From Herbaspirillum frisingense GSF30 (lineage in GTDB: Bacteria; Pseudomonadota; Gammaproteobacteria; Burkholderiales; Burkholderiaceae_D), in contig NZ_AEEC02000038.1 in NCBI RefSeq assembly GCF_000300975.2, forward strand, positions 1-51,867: a stretch of 51,867 nucleotides of DNA. Direction: 5' to 3'. The notes beneath the pieces were generated by a model. It saw only the letters and a list, made by a program, of their open reading frames with translations, did no database searches and was not told the origin of the DNA. Shown here in pieces: positions 45,075 to 51,867 of this stretch (its first letter is position 1; each line of letters opens with the position of its first letter). The position numbers were made by a program, and so were the translations under genes.

Positions 45075-45614
45075 TCAGTTTCTGAACGGGAATTTAAATG
45101 CGGCGAGAAGCGCCTTCGCTTCGTCGTCGGTCTTTGCAGTCGTGGTGATGCTGATGTTCATGCCACGCAGTGCATCGATCTTGTCGTACTCGATTTCGGG
45201 GAAGATGATCTGCTCTTTCACACCGATGTTGTAGTTGCCACGACCGTCGAACGCACGACCCGACACACCACGGAAGTCACGCACGCGCGGCAGGGCCACG
45301 GTGATCAGACGATCCAGGAATTCGTACATGCGGGCGCCACGCAGGGTCACCATGCAACCGATCGGATAGCCTTCGCGGATCTTGAAACCTGCGATAGCCT
45401 TGCGAGCCTTGGTCACCACCGGCTTCTGGCCAGCGATCTTGGTCAGATCGCCAACGGCGTGCTCGATGATCTTCTTGTCCGCAACTGCTTCCGACAGACC
45501 CATGTTCAGGGTGATCTTCAGGATGCGCGGAACTTCCATCACCGACTTGTACGAATACTTCGTAGTCAGATCGGCGACGACCTTATCTTTATAAAACTGT
45601 TGAAGACGTGCCAT
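45075..45614 (-). CDS. rplE: 50S ribosomal protein L5
   Basis: 179 residues. It contains [12 protein letters not shown] wording ([20 protein letters not shown]), [20 protein letters not shown], and [21 protein letters not shown], all diagnostic of L5. It binds 5S rRNA and contacts the P-site tRNA. It is 7 bp upstream of rpsN and 5 bp downstream of rplX. In E. coli the S8 operator of the spc operon lies at its start; I did not verify such a structure here. Confidence 0.98.
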   Translation of the reverse strand: MARLQQFYKDKVVADLTTKYSYKSVMEVPRILKITLNMGLSEAVADKKIIEHAVGDLTKIAGQKPVVTKARKAIAGFKIREGYPIGCMVTLRGARMYEFLDRLITVALPRVRDFRGVSGRAFDGRGNYNIGVKEQIIFPEIEYDKIDALRGMNISITTTAKTDDEAKALLAAFKFPFRN

Positions 45615-45619
45615 GATGT

Positions 45620-45934
45620 TTAAACCTTAACGACTTCGCCGTTGGACTTGTAAGCGCGGACCTTCTTGCCGTCCACTTCCTTGTAAGCCACACGATCTGC
45701 CTTGCCGGTCGCAGCGTTGAACAACGCGACGTTCGACACATGAATTGGCATCAGCTTATCGACGATGCCGCCAGTTGCACCAGTCATCGGATTGGGACGG
45801 GTCGCCTTCTTTGCGACATTCACGCCTTCCACGACGACATAATCGGCGCTGACGCGAGCAGTCACGACACCGCGCTTACCCTTGTCTTTGCCGGTCAACA
45901 CGATGACTTCATCGTTTTTACGAATCTTTGCCAT
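45620..45934 (-). CDS. rplX: 50S ribosomal protein L24
   Basis: 104 residues from ATG 45934. A KOW motif lies at the N terminus ([19 protein letters not shown]), followed by [20 protein letters not shown]. It initiates assembly of the large subunit at the 5' end of 23S rRNA. A GTG two codons earlier is possible. It is 9 bp after rplN. Confidence 0.97.
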   Translation of the reverse strand: MAKIRKNDEVIVLTGKDKGKRGVVTARVSADYVVVEGVNVAKKATRPNPMTGATGGIVDKLMPIHVSNVALFNAATGKADRVAYKEVDGKKVRAYKSNGEVVKV

Positions 45935-45943
45935 GACCACTCC

Positions 45944-46312
45944 TTACAGAACTTCAGGTGCCAGGGAGACGATCTTCATGAAGCGCTCTGTACGCAGCTC
46001 ACGAGTCACCGGCCCAAAGATACGGGTGCCGATGGGCTCCAGCTTGGCGTTCAGCAGGACGGCAGCATTACCATCGAACTTGACCAGCGAACCATCCTGA
46101 CGACGCACGCCCTTGGCGGTGCGAACGACGACAGCGTTATAAATTTCACCCTTCTTGACGCGACCACGCGGTGCTGCGCTCTTGACAGTAACCTTGATCA
46201 CATCGCCAATGCCCGCATAGCGGCGCTTGGAACCACCCAAGACCTTGATGCACAGAACTTCGCGCGCACCAGTGTTGTCGGCCACTTCGAGCCGGCTTTC
46301 AGTTTGAATCAT
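45944..46312 (-). CDS. rplN: 50S ribosomal protein L14
   Basis: 122 residues, the standard length. It begins [20 protein letters not shown], with [21 protein letters not shown] and the C-terminal [20 protein letters not shown]. It forms intersubunit bridges. It is the first gene of the spc part; a 196-bp gap with a long hairpin separates it from rpsQ. Confidence 0.98.
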   Translation of the reverse strand: MIQTESRLEVADNTGAREVLCIKVLGGSKRRYAGIGDVIKVTVKSAAPRGRVKKGEIYNAVVVRTAKGVRRQDGSLVKFDGNAAVLLNAKLEPIGTRIFGPVTRELRTERFMKIVSLAPEVL

Positions 46313-46446
46313 GATATTTTCTTTCCCAACTTAATCCGCTTCGCACGATGCGCTGGCGGTCAGTCTTGGTCCTGTTAGCAAGCGAACTCGCTAGTTAGGG
46401 GACGAATAGAGCTACTCTTGAGCCTCTCTTTGCAGGCTTATGCTTA

Positions 46447-46486
46447 CAAAGAAAGAGCTCGATATTATGGCAGCATAATATCGAGC
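46447..46486 (-). terminator. Long hairpin at the rpsQ-rplN junction
   Basis: A perfect 13-bp stem GCTCGATATTATG (46457-46469) with CATAATATCGAGC (46474-46486) has a 4-base loop, followed on the minus strand by TCTTTCTTTG. It sits 22 bp after the rpsQ stop and 145 bp before rplN. It could be the S10 operon terminator/attenuator, a processing site, or an RNA-stability element; the U-tract is imperfect. Confidence 0.55.
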
Positions 46487-46508
46487 ACGCAAGTACTACA
46501 TTTACTAC

Positions 46509-46781
46509 TTAGACGATTTGTGCTTCCTGCACCACACGGGTCACAGTCCACGACTTCGTCTTGGAGATCGGACGGCTTTCGGTGATTTCCACCACATCGC
46601 CGGCCTTCGCCGAGTTTTGCTCATCATGCGCATGGTACTTCTTGGTGCGCTTGATGATCTTGCCGTACAGCGGGTGCTTCATTTGACGCTCGATTTCGAC
46701 AGTGACGGTCTTGTCCATCTTGTCCGACACAACTTTGCCAATCAGCGTGCGCTTGAGCGCTTGTTTCACTTGATCGTTCAT
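46509..46781 (-). CDS. rpsQ: 30S ribosomal protein S17
   Basis: 90 residues. It contains [21 protein letters not shown] and [19 protein letters not shown], followed by [18 protein letters not shown], the OB fold of S17. It binds helix 11 of 16S rRNA early in assembly. Its start overlaps the rpmC stop (ATGA). It ends the S10 part of the cluster. Confidence 0.98.
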   Translation of the reverse strand: MNDQVKQALKRTLIGKVVSDKMDKTVTVEIERQMKHPLYGKIIKRTKKYHAHDEQNSAKAGDVVEITESRPISKTKSWTVTRVVQEAQIV

Positions 46782-46972
46782 TGTTGGCCATCCTTCGAGT
46801 TGATCACAGTTTTCACACGTGCGATGTCGCGACGTACCTTCTTCAGCTGTGCGGTATTGTTCAGTTGCTGGGTCGCAATTTGCATGCGCAGGCTGAACTG
46901 GGCCTTCAACAGCTCGCCCAGTTCCTTTTCCAGCCCTGCCTTGTCCTTACCGCGGAGTTCCGATGCTTTCAT
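46778..46972 (-). CDS. rpmC: 50S ribosomal protein L29
   Basis: 64 residues. It begins [20 protein letters not shown], followed by [19 protein letters not shown] and [11 protein letters not shown], the two-helix hairpin of L29. It lies near the tunnel exit beside L23. It overlaps rpsQ by four bases. Confidence 0.97.
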   Translation of the reverse strand: MKASELRGKDKAGLEKELGELLKAQFSLRMQIATQQLNNTAQLKKVRRDIARVKTVINSKDGQQ

Positions 46973-46985
46973 GTTCCGCTCCTAA

Positions 46986-47405
46986 TTATTGACCGACTTG
47001 GCGAACAACGAAAGTCGTCGCAAGCGGCAATTTGGCAGCAGCCAAACGGAACGCCTCGCGAGCCAGGGTTTCGTCCACACCGTCCATCTCGTACAGTACC
47101 TTACCCGGCTGGATTTCAGCCACGTAGTACTCCGGATTGCCCTTACCGTTACCCATACGCACTTCAGCAGGCTTCTGGGAGATTGGCTTGTCCGGGAAAA
47201 CGCGGATCCAGATACGACCACCGCGCTTGATGTGACGGGTCATCGCGCGACGAGCAGCTTCGATCTGACGAGCAGTAATACGGCCGCGGCCAACTGCCTT
47301 CAGACCAAAATCGCCGAACGAGACGGCGGTTCCGCGGGTGTGCGAAATGCCGGTGTTACGACCTTTTTGTTCTTTACGATATTTTCTACGTGCTGGTTGC
47401 AGCAT
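46986..47405 (-). CDS. rplP: 50S ribosomal protein L16
   Basis: 139 residues. It begins [20 protein letters not shown], with [40 protein letters not shown] and [20 protein letters not shown]. It helps organise the A site of the large subunit. It lies 2 bp after rpsC and 13 bp before rpmC. Confidence 0.98.
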   Translation of the reverse strand: MLQPARRKYRKEQKGRNTGISHTRGTAVSFGDFGLKAVGRGRITARQIEAARRAMTRHIKRGGRIWIRVFPDKPISQKPAEVRMGNGKGNPEYYVAEIQPGKVLYEMDGVDETLAREAFRLAAAKLPLATTFVVRQVGQ

Positions 47406-47407
47406 GA

Positions 47408-48226
47408 TTATTCTCCTGCTTTCTCAGCCGACACACCGGCATCGGCAGCTTGAGGACGACCACCGCCACGCTTTGCACCGGCGCCAGGAGCACCAGTCTT
47501 GGAGCGGGGACGTGCACCCGGCTTGCCGTCGTCACGACGAGGACCACGACGCTTCTTGTCGTCTTCCGGCTCACCGACCAGCACCGGCGCTTCGCCGTTT
47601 GCCAGGCGATCGCCCTTGTAGACCCACACCTTCACACCGATGATGCCGTAGGTGGTTTCAGCTTCGCCGAAGCCATAGTCGATATCGGCGCGCAGGGTGT
47701 GCAGGGGCACACGGCCTTCACGGTACCATTCGGTACGTGCGATTTCGATGCCGTTCAGACGACCCGACGACATGATCTTGATGCCTTGGGCGCCCAGACG
47801 CATGGCGTTCTGCATCGCACGCTTCATGGCGCGACGGAACATGATGCGCTTTTCCAGCTGCTGGCAGATCGAGTCAGCGATCAGCTGAGCATCGGCTTCC
47901 GGCTTGCGGATTTCTTCGATGTTGACGTGCACGGGCACGCCCATCAGCTTGGCCAGTGCCGACTTCAGCACTTCGATGTCTTCACCCTTCTTGCCAATCA
48001 CAACGCCCGGACGGGAGCTGTAAATGGTGATGCGGGCATTCTTGGCCGGACGCTCGATGACCACACGGCCGACCGAGGCGTTCTTCAGCTTCTTCTTCAG
48101 GTAAGCACGGACCTTCAGGTCCTCGTTGAGCATGTCGGCAAAGTTGTTGTTGCCTGCATACCAACGCGAGCCCCAGTTACGTGTAACCGCCAGACGGAAA
48201 CCGGTTGGATGAATCTTCTGTCCCAT
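47408..48226 (-). CDS. rpsC: 30S ribosomal protein S3
   Basis: 272 residues, about 40 longer than E. coli S3. It has the KH domain ([18 protein letters not shown]) and the C-terminal S3 domain ([20 protein letters not shown]). The extra length is a basic, Gly-, Pro- and Arg-rich tail from about residue 215, low in complexity and probably disordered; long tails are common in betaproteobacterial S3. It acts at the mRNA entrance. It is 9 bp downstream of rplV. Confidence 0.97.
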   Translation of the reverse strand: MGQKIHPTGFRLAVTRNWGSRWYAGNNNFADMLNEDLKVRAYLKKKLKNASVGRVVIERPAKNARITIYSSRPGVVIGKKGEDIEVLKSALAKLMGVPVHVNIEEIRKPEADAQLIADSICQQLEKRIMFRRAMKRAMQNAMRLGAQGIKIMSSGRLNGIEIARTEWYREGRVPLHTLRADIDYGFGEAETTYGIIGVKVWVYKGDRLANGEAPVLVGEPEDDKKRRGPRRDDGKPGARPRSKTGAPGAGAKRGGGRPQAADAGVSAEKAGE

Positions 48227-48235
48227 CGTGACTCC

Positions 48236-48568
48236 TTAGTTTCCGACGGTCACGTAGATGTGACACGACTGCTTGGAAATACGATCACCACGGCCCTTTG
48301 CACGCGCTGTGAAGCGCTTCAGGACCGCACCCTTTTCCACATAAATGGTCTTGACTTTCAGCTCGTCAATGTCGGCACCATCGTTGTGCTCGGCGTTCGC
48401 GATTGCGGACTCCAGAACCTTCTTGATGATGACCGCGCCCTTCTTGGGGCTGAAGGCCAAGATATTCAGTGCCTGATCAACTTTTTTACCGCGGATCAGG
48501 TCTGCAACCAGGCGGCCTTTCTGGGCCGACAGGTGCACACCGCGCAGAGTAGCTTTAGTTTCCATCAT
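48236..48568 (-). CDS. rplV: 50S ribosomal protein L22
   Basis: 110 residues. It contains [40 protein letters not shown] and [19 protein letters not shown], including the loop that lines the exit tunnel. Two adjacent ATG codons (48568, 48565) can start it; the MMETK form is kept, as in related species. It is 6 bp after rpsS. Confidence 0.97.
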   Translation of the reverse strand: MMETKATLRGVHLSAQKGRLVADLIRGKKVDQALNILAFSPKKGAVIIKKVLESAIANAEHNDGADIDELKVKTIYVEKGAVLKRFTARAKGRGDRISKQSCHIYVTVGN

Positions 48569-48574
48569 AGGACC

Positions 48575-48850
48575 TTATTTCTTAGCCTTCTTATCGGCAG
48601 CGTGACCCTTGAAAGTACGGGTCAGCGCGAATTCGCCGAGCTTGTGACCAACCATGTTTTCCGACACATAGACAGGCACGTGTGCCTTGCCGTTGTGCAC
48701 GGCGATGGTCAGACCGATGAAGTCGGGCATGATGGTCGAACGACGCGACCAGGTCTTGATCGGCTTCTTGTCCTTGGTAGCCTGGGCAGCCTCAACCTTT
48801 TTCACCAGGTGGGCGTCGCAGAAAGGACCTTTTTTCAATGAACGTGTCAT
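48575..48850 (-). CDS. rpsS: 30S ribosomal protein S19
   Basis: 91 residues. It begins [20 protein letters not shown], then [20 protein letters not shown] and [20 protein letters not shown], diagnostic of S19. It is located in the head of the small subunit with S13. It is 10 bp after rplB. Confidence 0.98.
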   Translation of the reverse strand: MTRSLKKGPFCDAHLVKKVEAAQATKDKKPIKTWSRRSTIMPDFIGLTIAVHNGKAHVPVYVSENMVGHKLGEFALTRTFKGHAADKKAKK

Positions 48851-48860
48851 GTTTTATCCT

Positions 48861-49688
48861 TTATTTCTTGCCGCGACGCGAGACAATCATCGAAGTCGTA
48901 CGCTTGTTGCTACGAGTCTTCTTGCCCTTGGTCTGCTGGCCCCACGGCGAAACCGGGTGACGGCCAGCGGCGGTCTTGCCTTCACCACCACCGTGCGGGT
49001 GATCCACCGGGTTCATGACAACGCCACGAACGGTCGGACGCACACCGCGCCAACGGGTTGCACCAGCCTTACCGATCTTGCGCAGGTTGTGCTCGCCGTT
49101 ACCGACTTCGCCGATGGTGGCGCGGCATTCGATGTGAACGCGACGCACTTCACCGGAGCGCAGGCGAACCTGAGCGTAGGTACCTTCGCGTGCCATCAGC
49201 ACGACAGCGGCACCGGCGGTACGGGCGATTTGAGCACCCTTGCCCGGCAGCATTTCCACGCAGTGGATGGTGGTACCGACTGGGATGTTGCGGATCGGCA
49301 GGGTGTTGCCCGACTTGATCGGAGCTTCAGAACCGCTGATCAGCTGATCGCCAACCGACACGCCCTTGGGAGCGATGATGTACTTGCGCTCGCCGTCCGC
49401 GTAGCACAGCAGTGCGATGTGCGCGGTACGGTTCGGGTCGTATTCGATACGCTCGACCTTGGCAGGAATGCCATCCTTGTTGCGACGGAAGTCGACAACA
49501 CGGTAGTGCTGCTTGTGACCACCGCCGATGTGGCGGGTGGTGATGTGACCGTTGTTGTTACGGCCGGCGGTCTTGGACTTCTTTTCGACCAGCGATGCCA
49601 GCGGACGGCCCTTGTACAGGTCGGGATTGACGACCTTGACCATGCCGCGCCGACCGGGCGAGGTCGGCTTCACTTTTACGAGTGCCAT
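48861..49688 (-). CDS. rplB: 50S ribosomal protein L2
   Basis: 275 residues. It begins [20 protein letters not shown], has [20 protein letters not shown] and the conserved C-terminal [20 protein letters not shown] containing the His residue needed for peptidyl-transferase function. It is a primary 23S rRNA binder. Its ATG overlaps the rplW stop by one base (TAATG). Confidence 0.98.
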   Translation of the reverse strand: MALVKVKPTSPGRRGMVKVVNPDLYKGRPLASLVEKKSKTAGRNNNGHITTRHIGGGHKQHYRVVDFRRNKDGIPAKVERIEYDPNRTAHIALLCYADGERKYIIAPKGVSVGDQLISGSEAPIKSGNTLPIRNIPVGTTIHCVEMLPGKGAQIARTAGAAVVLMAREGTYAQVRLRSGEVRRVHIECRATIGEVGNGEHNLRKIGKAGATRWRGVRPTVRGVVMNPVDHPHGGGEGKTAAGRHPVSPWGQQTKGKKTRSNKRTTSMIVSRRGKK

Positions 49689-50005
49689 TATTTAGCCTCC
49701 TCGGTGAAGTTGATTTCTTGACCCGGCTTCAGGCTGACGAAAGCGCGGCGGGTGTGGTTGCGGCGACCCATACCGTTGCGCGAGCGCTTCTGCTTGCCCT
49801 GACGGTTGGCGACTTGCACCGATTCCACTTCCACCTTGAACAGCAGTTCGACGGCGGCCTTGACTTCCAGCTTGGTAGCATCCTTGGCGACCAGGAAGAC
49901 GACTTGCTCGTTCTTCTCGGCGACGAAAGTTGCCTTTTCGGAGATCACCGGTGCCAGCAGCACCTTCATCAGGCGCTCTTCGCTATGTTTCACGATTGCG
50001 TTCAT
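49688..50005 (-). CDS. rplW: 50S ribosomal protein L23
   Basis: 105 residues. It contains [40 protein letters not shown] and [19 protein letters not shown]. It forms the tunnel-exit docking site for trigger factor and SRP. It overlaps rplD by four bases and rplB by one, indicating tight translational coupling. Confidence 0.98.
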   Translation of the reverse strand: MNAIVKHSEERLMKVLLAPVISEKATFVAEKNEQVVFLVAKDATKLEVKAAVELLFKVEVESVQVANRQGKQKRSRNGMGRRNHTRRAFVSLKPGQEINFTEEAK

Positions 50006-50622
50006 GCCAGCAACTCCTCAATCTTTGCCAGAGCCGGCTTGGTGATCAAGACATTCTTGAAGTACACCAGCGACACGGGATCAGCTTGACGCGGCTCGAC
50101 CACCAGCACGCCCGGCAGATTGCGCGAGGCCAGCAGCAGCTTTTCGTCCAGGCTGTCGGTAATAACCAGCACCGATTCCATGCCCATGCCCTTCAGCTTT
50201 TGGGCCAGCAGCTTGGTCTTCGGGGCTTCGACGGCGAATTCTTCCACGACCGACAGGCGGCCTTCACGTGCCAACTGGGACAGGATCGAGCAGACACCTG
50301 CGCGATACATCTTCTTGTTGACCTTGTGGGTGAAGTTTTCGTCAGGCGAGTTCGGGAAGATACGACCACCACCGCGCCACAGAGGCGACGAGGACATACC
50401 GGCACGTGCACGGCCAGTACCCTTTTGACGCCACGGCTTCTTGGTGGTGTGGCTGACTTCTTCACGATCCTTTTGCTTGCGATTGCCGCTACGAGCGTTA
50501 GCTTGGTAGGCAACCACGACCTGGTGGATCAGAGCTTCGTTGTAGTCACGACCGAAAATGGTATCCGGTGCAGCGACGTTCGAAGCAGCTTGACCTTGGT
50601 CATTCAGGAGCTTCAGTTCCAT
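50002..50622 (-). CDS. rplD: 50S ribosomal protein L4
   Basis: 206 residues. It has [20 protein letters not shown], the loop region [25 protein letters not shown] (in pieces) that reaches the tunnel, and [20 protein letters not shown]. In E. coli L4 also represses the S10 operon by binding its leader. It is 3 bp after rplC. A candidate leader, here located after rpsJ, is noted separately. Confidence 0.98.
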   Translation of the reverse strand: MELKLLNDQGQAASNVAAPDTIFGRDYNEALIHQVVVAYQANARSGNRKQKDREEVSHTTKKPWRQKGTGRARAGMSSSPLWRGGGRIFPNSPDENFTHKVNKKMYRAGVCSILSQLAREGRLSVVEEFAVEAPKTKLLAQKLKGMGMESVLVITDSLDEKLLLASRNLPGVLVVEPRQADPVSLVYFKNVLITKPALAKIEELLA

Positions 50623-50625
50623 TGA

Positions 50626-51282
50626 TTAAGCCCCCTTCTTCGCTTTGACTTTGACTGCCGGCGAAACGATCACTTGACCGTTCTTGGCGCCGGGAACGGC
50701 ACCCTTCACCAACAGCAATTGACGCTCTGCGTCCACACGGGCGATTTCCAGGTTCTGGACGGTGGTCTTGACATCACCCAGATGACCGGTCATGCGCTTG
50801 CCCGGGAACACGCGGCCCGGATCCTGCGCCATACCGATGGAGCCAGGAACGTTGTGCGAGCGGGAGTTACCGTGGGTCGCGCGACCCGATGCGAAGTTGT
50901 AACGCTTGATGGTACCGGCATAGCCCTTACCGATCGACACGCCTTGCACGTCGACTTTCTGGCCAGCTTCAAACATGCCGATGCCAACGACGTCGCCTGC
51001 CTTCAGTTCGGCAGCCTTGGAAGCGTCAACACGGAATTCTTTGAGGACAGTACCTGCCTCGACGCCAGCTTTGGCGAAGTGGCCGGCGGCGGCTTTCACC
51101 ACGCGCGAAGCGCGGCGTTGACCGAAGGTCACCTGAACAGCGGAATAACCATCCACTTCAGGCGTTTTGATTTGTGTCACGCGGTTGTTGGACACGTCCA
51201 GCACGGTCACAGGGATCGAATCCCCATCTTCCGTGAAGATGCGCATCATACCAACCTTGCGACCAACAAGGCCCAGGCTCAT
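50626..51282 (-). CDS. rplC: 50S ribosomal protein L3
   Basis: 218 residues from ATG 51282, preceded by GGAGAAAACA. It begins [20 protein letters not shown] and has the signature [20 protein letters not shown] with [18 protein letters not shown], the finger that approaches the peptidyl-transferase centre. It is separated from rpsJ by 172 bp containing a terminator, a promoter and two leader hairpins. An ATG at 51294 is possible but less well spaced. Confidence 0.98.
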   Translation of the reverse strand: MSLGLVGRKVGMMRIFTEDGDSIPVTVLDVSNNRVTQIKTPEVDGYSAVQVTFGQRRASRVVKAAAGHFAKAGVEAGTVLKEFRVDASKAAELKAGDVVGIGMFEAGQKVDVQGVSIGKGYAGTIKRYNFASGRATHGNSRSHNVPGSIGMAQDPGRVFPGKRMTGHLGDVKTTVQNLEIARVDAERQLLLVKGAVPGAKNGQVIVSPAVKVKAKKGA

Positions 51283-51295
51283 TGTTTTCTCCATT

Positions 51296-51363
51296 CCCGC
51301 CTGCGATTGGGCGGGGCTGATGTTCGTACTACCATAAATTGCAGGTTTTGCGGACGCAAAACC
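51296..51363 (-). promoter_or_regulatory. Structured 5' leader of rplC
   Basis: On the minus strand, after the predicted transcription start near 51373, an 8-bp perfect hairpin GGTTTTGC-GTCC-GCAAAACC (51363-51344) is followed by CCCGCC/GGCGGG (51315-51310 with 51301-51296), which ends just before the rplC ribosome-binding site. This could be an autoregulatory leader for the S10 genes. Confidence 0.45.
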
Positions 51364-51379
51364 CACATCGAAGCCGAGT

Positions 51380-51408
51380 ATTATAGCCTCTAAAAGAAAA
51401 GCGCACAA
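51380..51408 (-). promoter_or_regulatory. Promoter for rplC, overlapping the rpsJ terminator
   Basis: The minus strand has a perfect TATAAT at 51385-51380 and TTGTGC at 51408-51403, separated by 17 bp. The -35 lies inside the terminator stem that follows rpsJ. The -35 matches the consensus only in part (TTG...), the -10 and spacing are ideal. Confidence 0.6.
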
Positions 51409-51426
51409 CCGAGGTTGTGCGCTTTT
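51397..51426 (-). terminator. Terminator between rpsJ and rplC
   Basis: AAAAGCGCACAACC (51397-51410) pairs with GGTTGTGCGCTTTT (51413-51426), a 12-bp effective stem with a short loop and A/T runs on both sides. On the minus strand it is followed by TTTTCTTTTA. It lies 28 bp after the rpsJ stop. Confidence 0.85.
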
Positions 51427-51454
51427 CCAACACTACACCTGCTGATGACTGCAA

Positions 51455-51772
51455 TTACTGCAGCTTGATTTCGACATCAACGCCAGCGGGCAGGTCCAGC
51501 TTCATCAATGCGTCAACCGTCTTGTCGGTCGGATCGACGATATCCATCAGGCGCTGATGGGTACGGATTTCGAACTGATCGCGGGAAGTCTTGTTGACGT
51601 GCGGCGAACGCAGGACGTCGAAACGCTGGATGCGGGTCGGCAGGGGAACCGGGCCCTTGACGACAGCGCCGGTACGCTTGGCGGTGTCAACGATTTCCAG
51701 AGCGGACTGGTCGATCAGACGATAGTCGAAAGCTTTCAGACGGATACGGATTTTTTGGCTAGGAACCGACAT
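51455..51772 (-). CDS. rpsJ: 30S ribosomal protein S10 (NusE)
   Basis: 105 residues. It begins [20 protein letters not shown] and has [40 protein letters not shown] and [20 protein letters not shown]. It is part of the head of the small subunit and, as NusE, of transcription antitermination complexes with NusB and NusG. Normally the first gene of the S10 operon; here a terminator follows it, so it may belong to an upstream (tuf-containing) transcript outside the window. Confidence 0.98.
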   Translation of the reverse strand: MSVPSQKIRIRLKAFDYRLIDQSALEIVDTAKRTGAVVKGPVPLPTRIQRFDVLRSPHVNKTSRDQFEIRTHQRLMDIVDPTDKTVDALMKLDLPAGVDVEIKLQ

Positions 51773-51793
51773 GATTTTCCTTTAAAGAACGAA

Positions 51794-51816
51794 CCGGGGA
51801 TGGGGATCATCCCCGG
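51794..51816 (-). promoter_or_regulatory. Hairpin upstream of rpsJ
   Basis: CCGGGGAT (51794-51801) pairs with ATCCCCGG (51809-51816) around a 7-base loop, 22 bp before the rpsJ start. On the minus strand it is followed by TTCGTTCTTT. It may be a weak terminator of the gene upstream or part of the rpsJ leader; the window ends 51 bp further on. Confidence 0.45.
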
Positions 51817-51867
51817 CGATGTTAAAAATGCGACTAGTGTTGCTTTGCTGCTACTGCGATTCGACGA

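Overview
The window looks like chromosomal DNA of a betaproteobacterium of the order Burkholderiales, most likely Oxalobacteraceae and probably Herbaspirillum or a close relative. This rests on the high GC content, the gene order gpmA-envC-ctpA next to rhodanese-grxC-secB-gpsA, System II (ResB/CcsB) cytochrome c maturation, and the protein sequences of the S10-spc-alpha ribosomal cluster. The genus is an inference from remembered sequence similarity; no search was run. There are no tRNA or rRNA genes, CRISPR arrays, transposases or prophage genes.

Layout. 1-6130 is an amino-acid catabolism block. It holds a delta1-pyrroline-2-carboxylate reductase and a proline-racemase-family enzyme whose second catalytic Cys is Thr (a trans-3-hydroxy-L-proline dehydratase signature). 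Next come an orphan LivK-like binding protein with a divergent Lrp-type regulator, and an AraC regulator divergent from an AhpD-like protein. 6300-10949 carries a ZnuD-like TonB receptor, a small His-rich protein, a cysteine-depleted DksA and a MoeB/ThiF-type E1 enzyme. 11028-17758 is conserved housekeeping: ctpA, envC and gpmA on the minus strand, then rhodanese, grxC, secB, an SH3 protein and gpsA on the plus strand. 17889-19894 holds a small unknown gene, a GNAT and a HAD phosphatase. 19954-24382 is cytochrome c maturation (ccsB, resB) plus cytochrome c4. 24587-28212 holds engB, hemB (metal-site variant without the zinc cysteines), and an ECF41-type sigma factor with its AhpD-like target and a matching promoter.

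28363-33780 is a second catabolic cluster: LysR regulator, Fe-type alcohol dehydrogenase, 2-oxoglutarate-semialdehyde dehydrogenase and another orphan binding protein. 33781-34147 is a nested inverted-repeat element. 34148-37062 holds a 1-Cys peroxiredoxin, dsbD and cutA. 37213-51772 is the ribosomal protein supercluster, all on the minus strand, from rpsJ (S10) down to rplQ (L17), including secY, infA, rpmJ and rpoA.

How the genes work together. The two catabolic blocks would feed proline and 2-oxoglutarate, with binding proteins that must borrow permeases from elsewhere. Several redox genes (grxC, Prx, dsbD, two AhpD-like proteins) are scattered through the window. Three loci hint at zinc economy (ZnuD-like receptor, DksA with one Cys, HemB without zinc cysteines). 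The least conventional structure is at operon junctions: a terminator overlapping a promoter between rpsJ and rplC, hairpins splitting the alpha operon, a long hairpin between rpsQ and rplN, the 37-bp inverted-repeat element, and 12-bp tandem repeats upstream of the alcohol dehydrogenase. No clearly unprecedented multi-gene system is visible.
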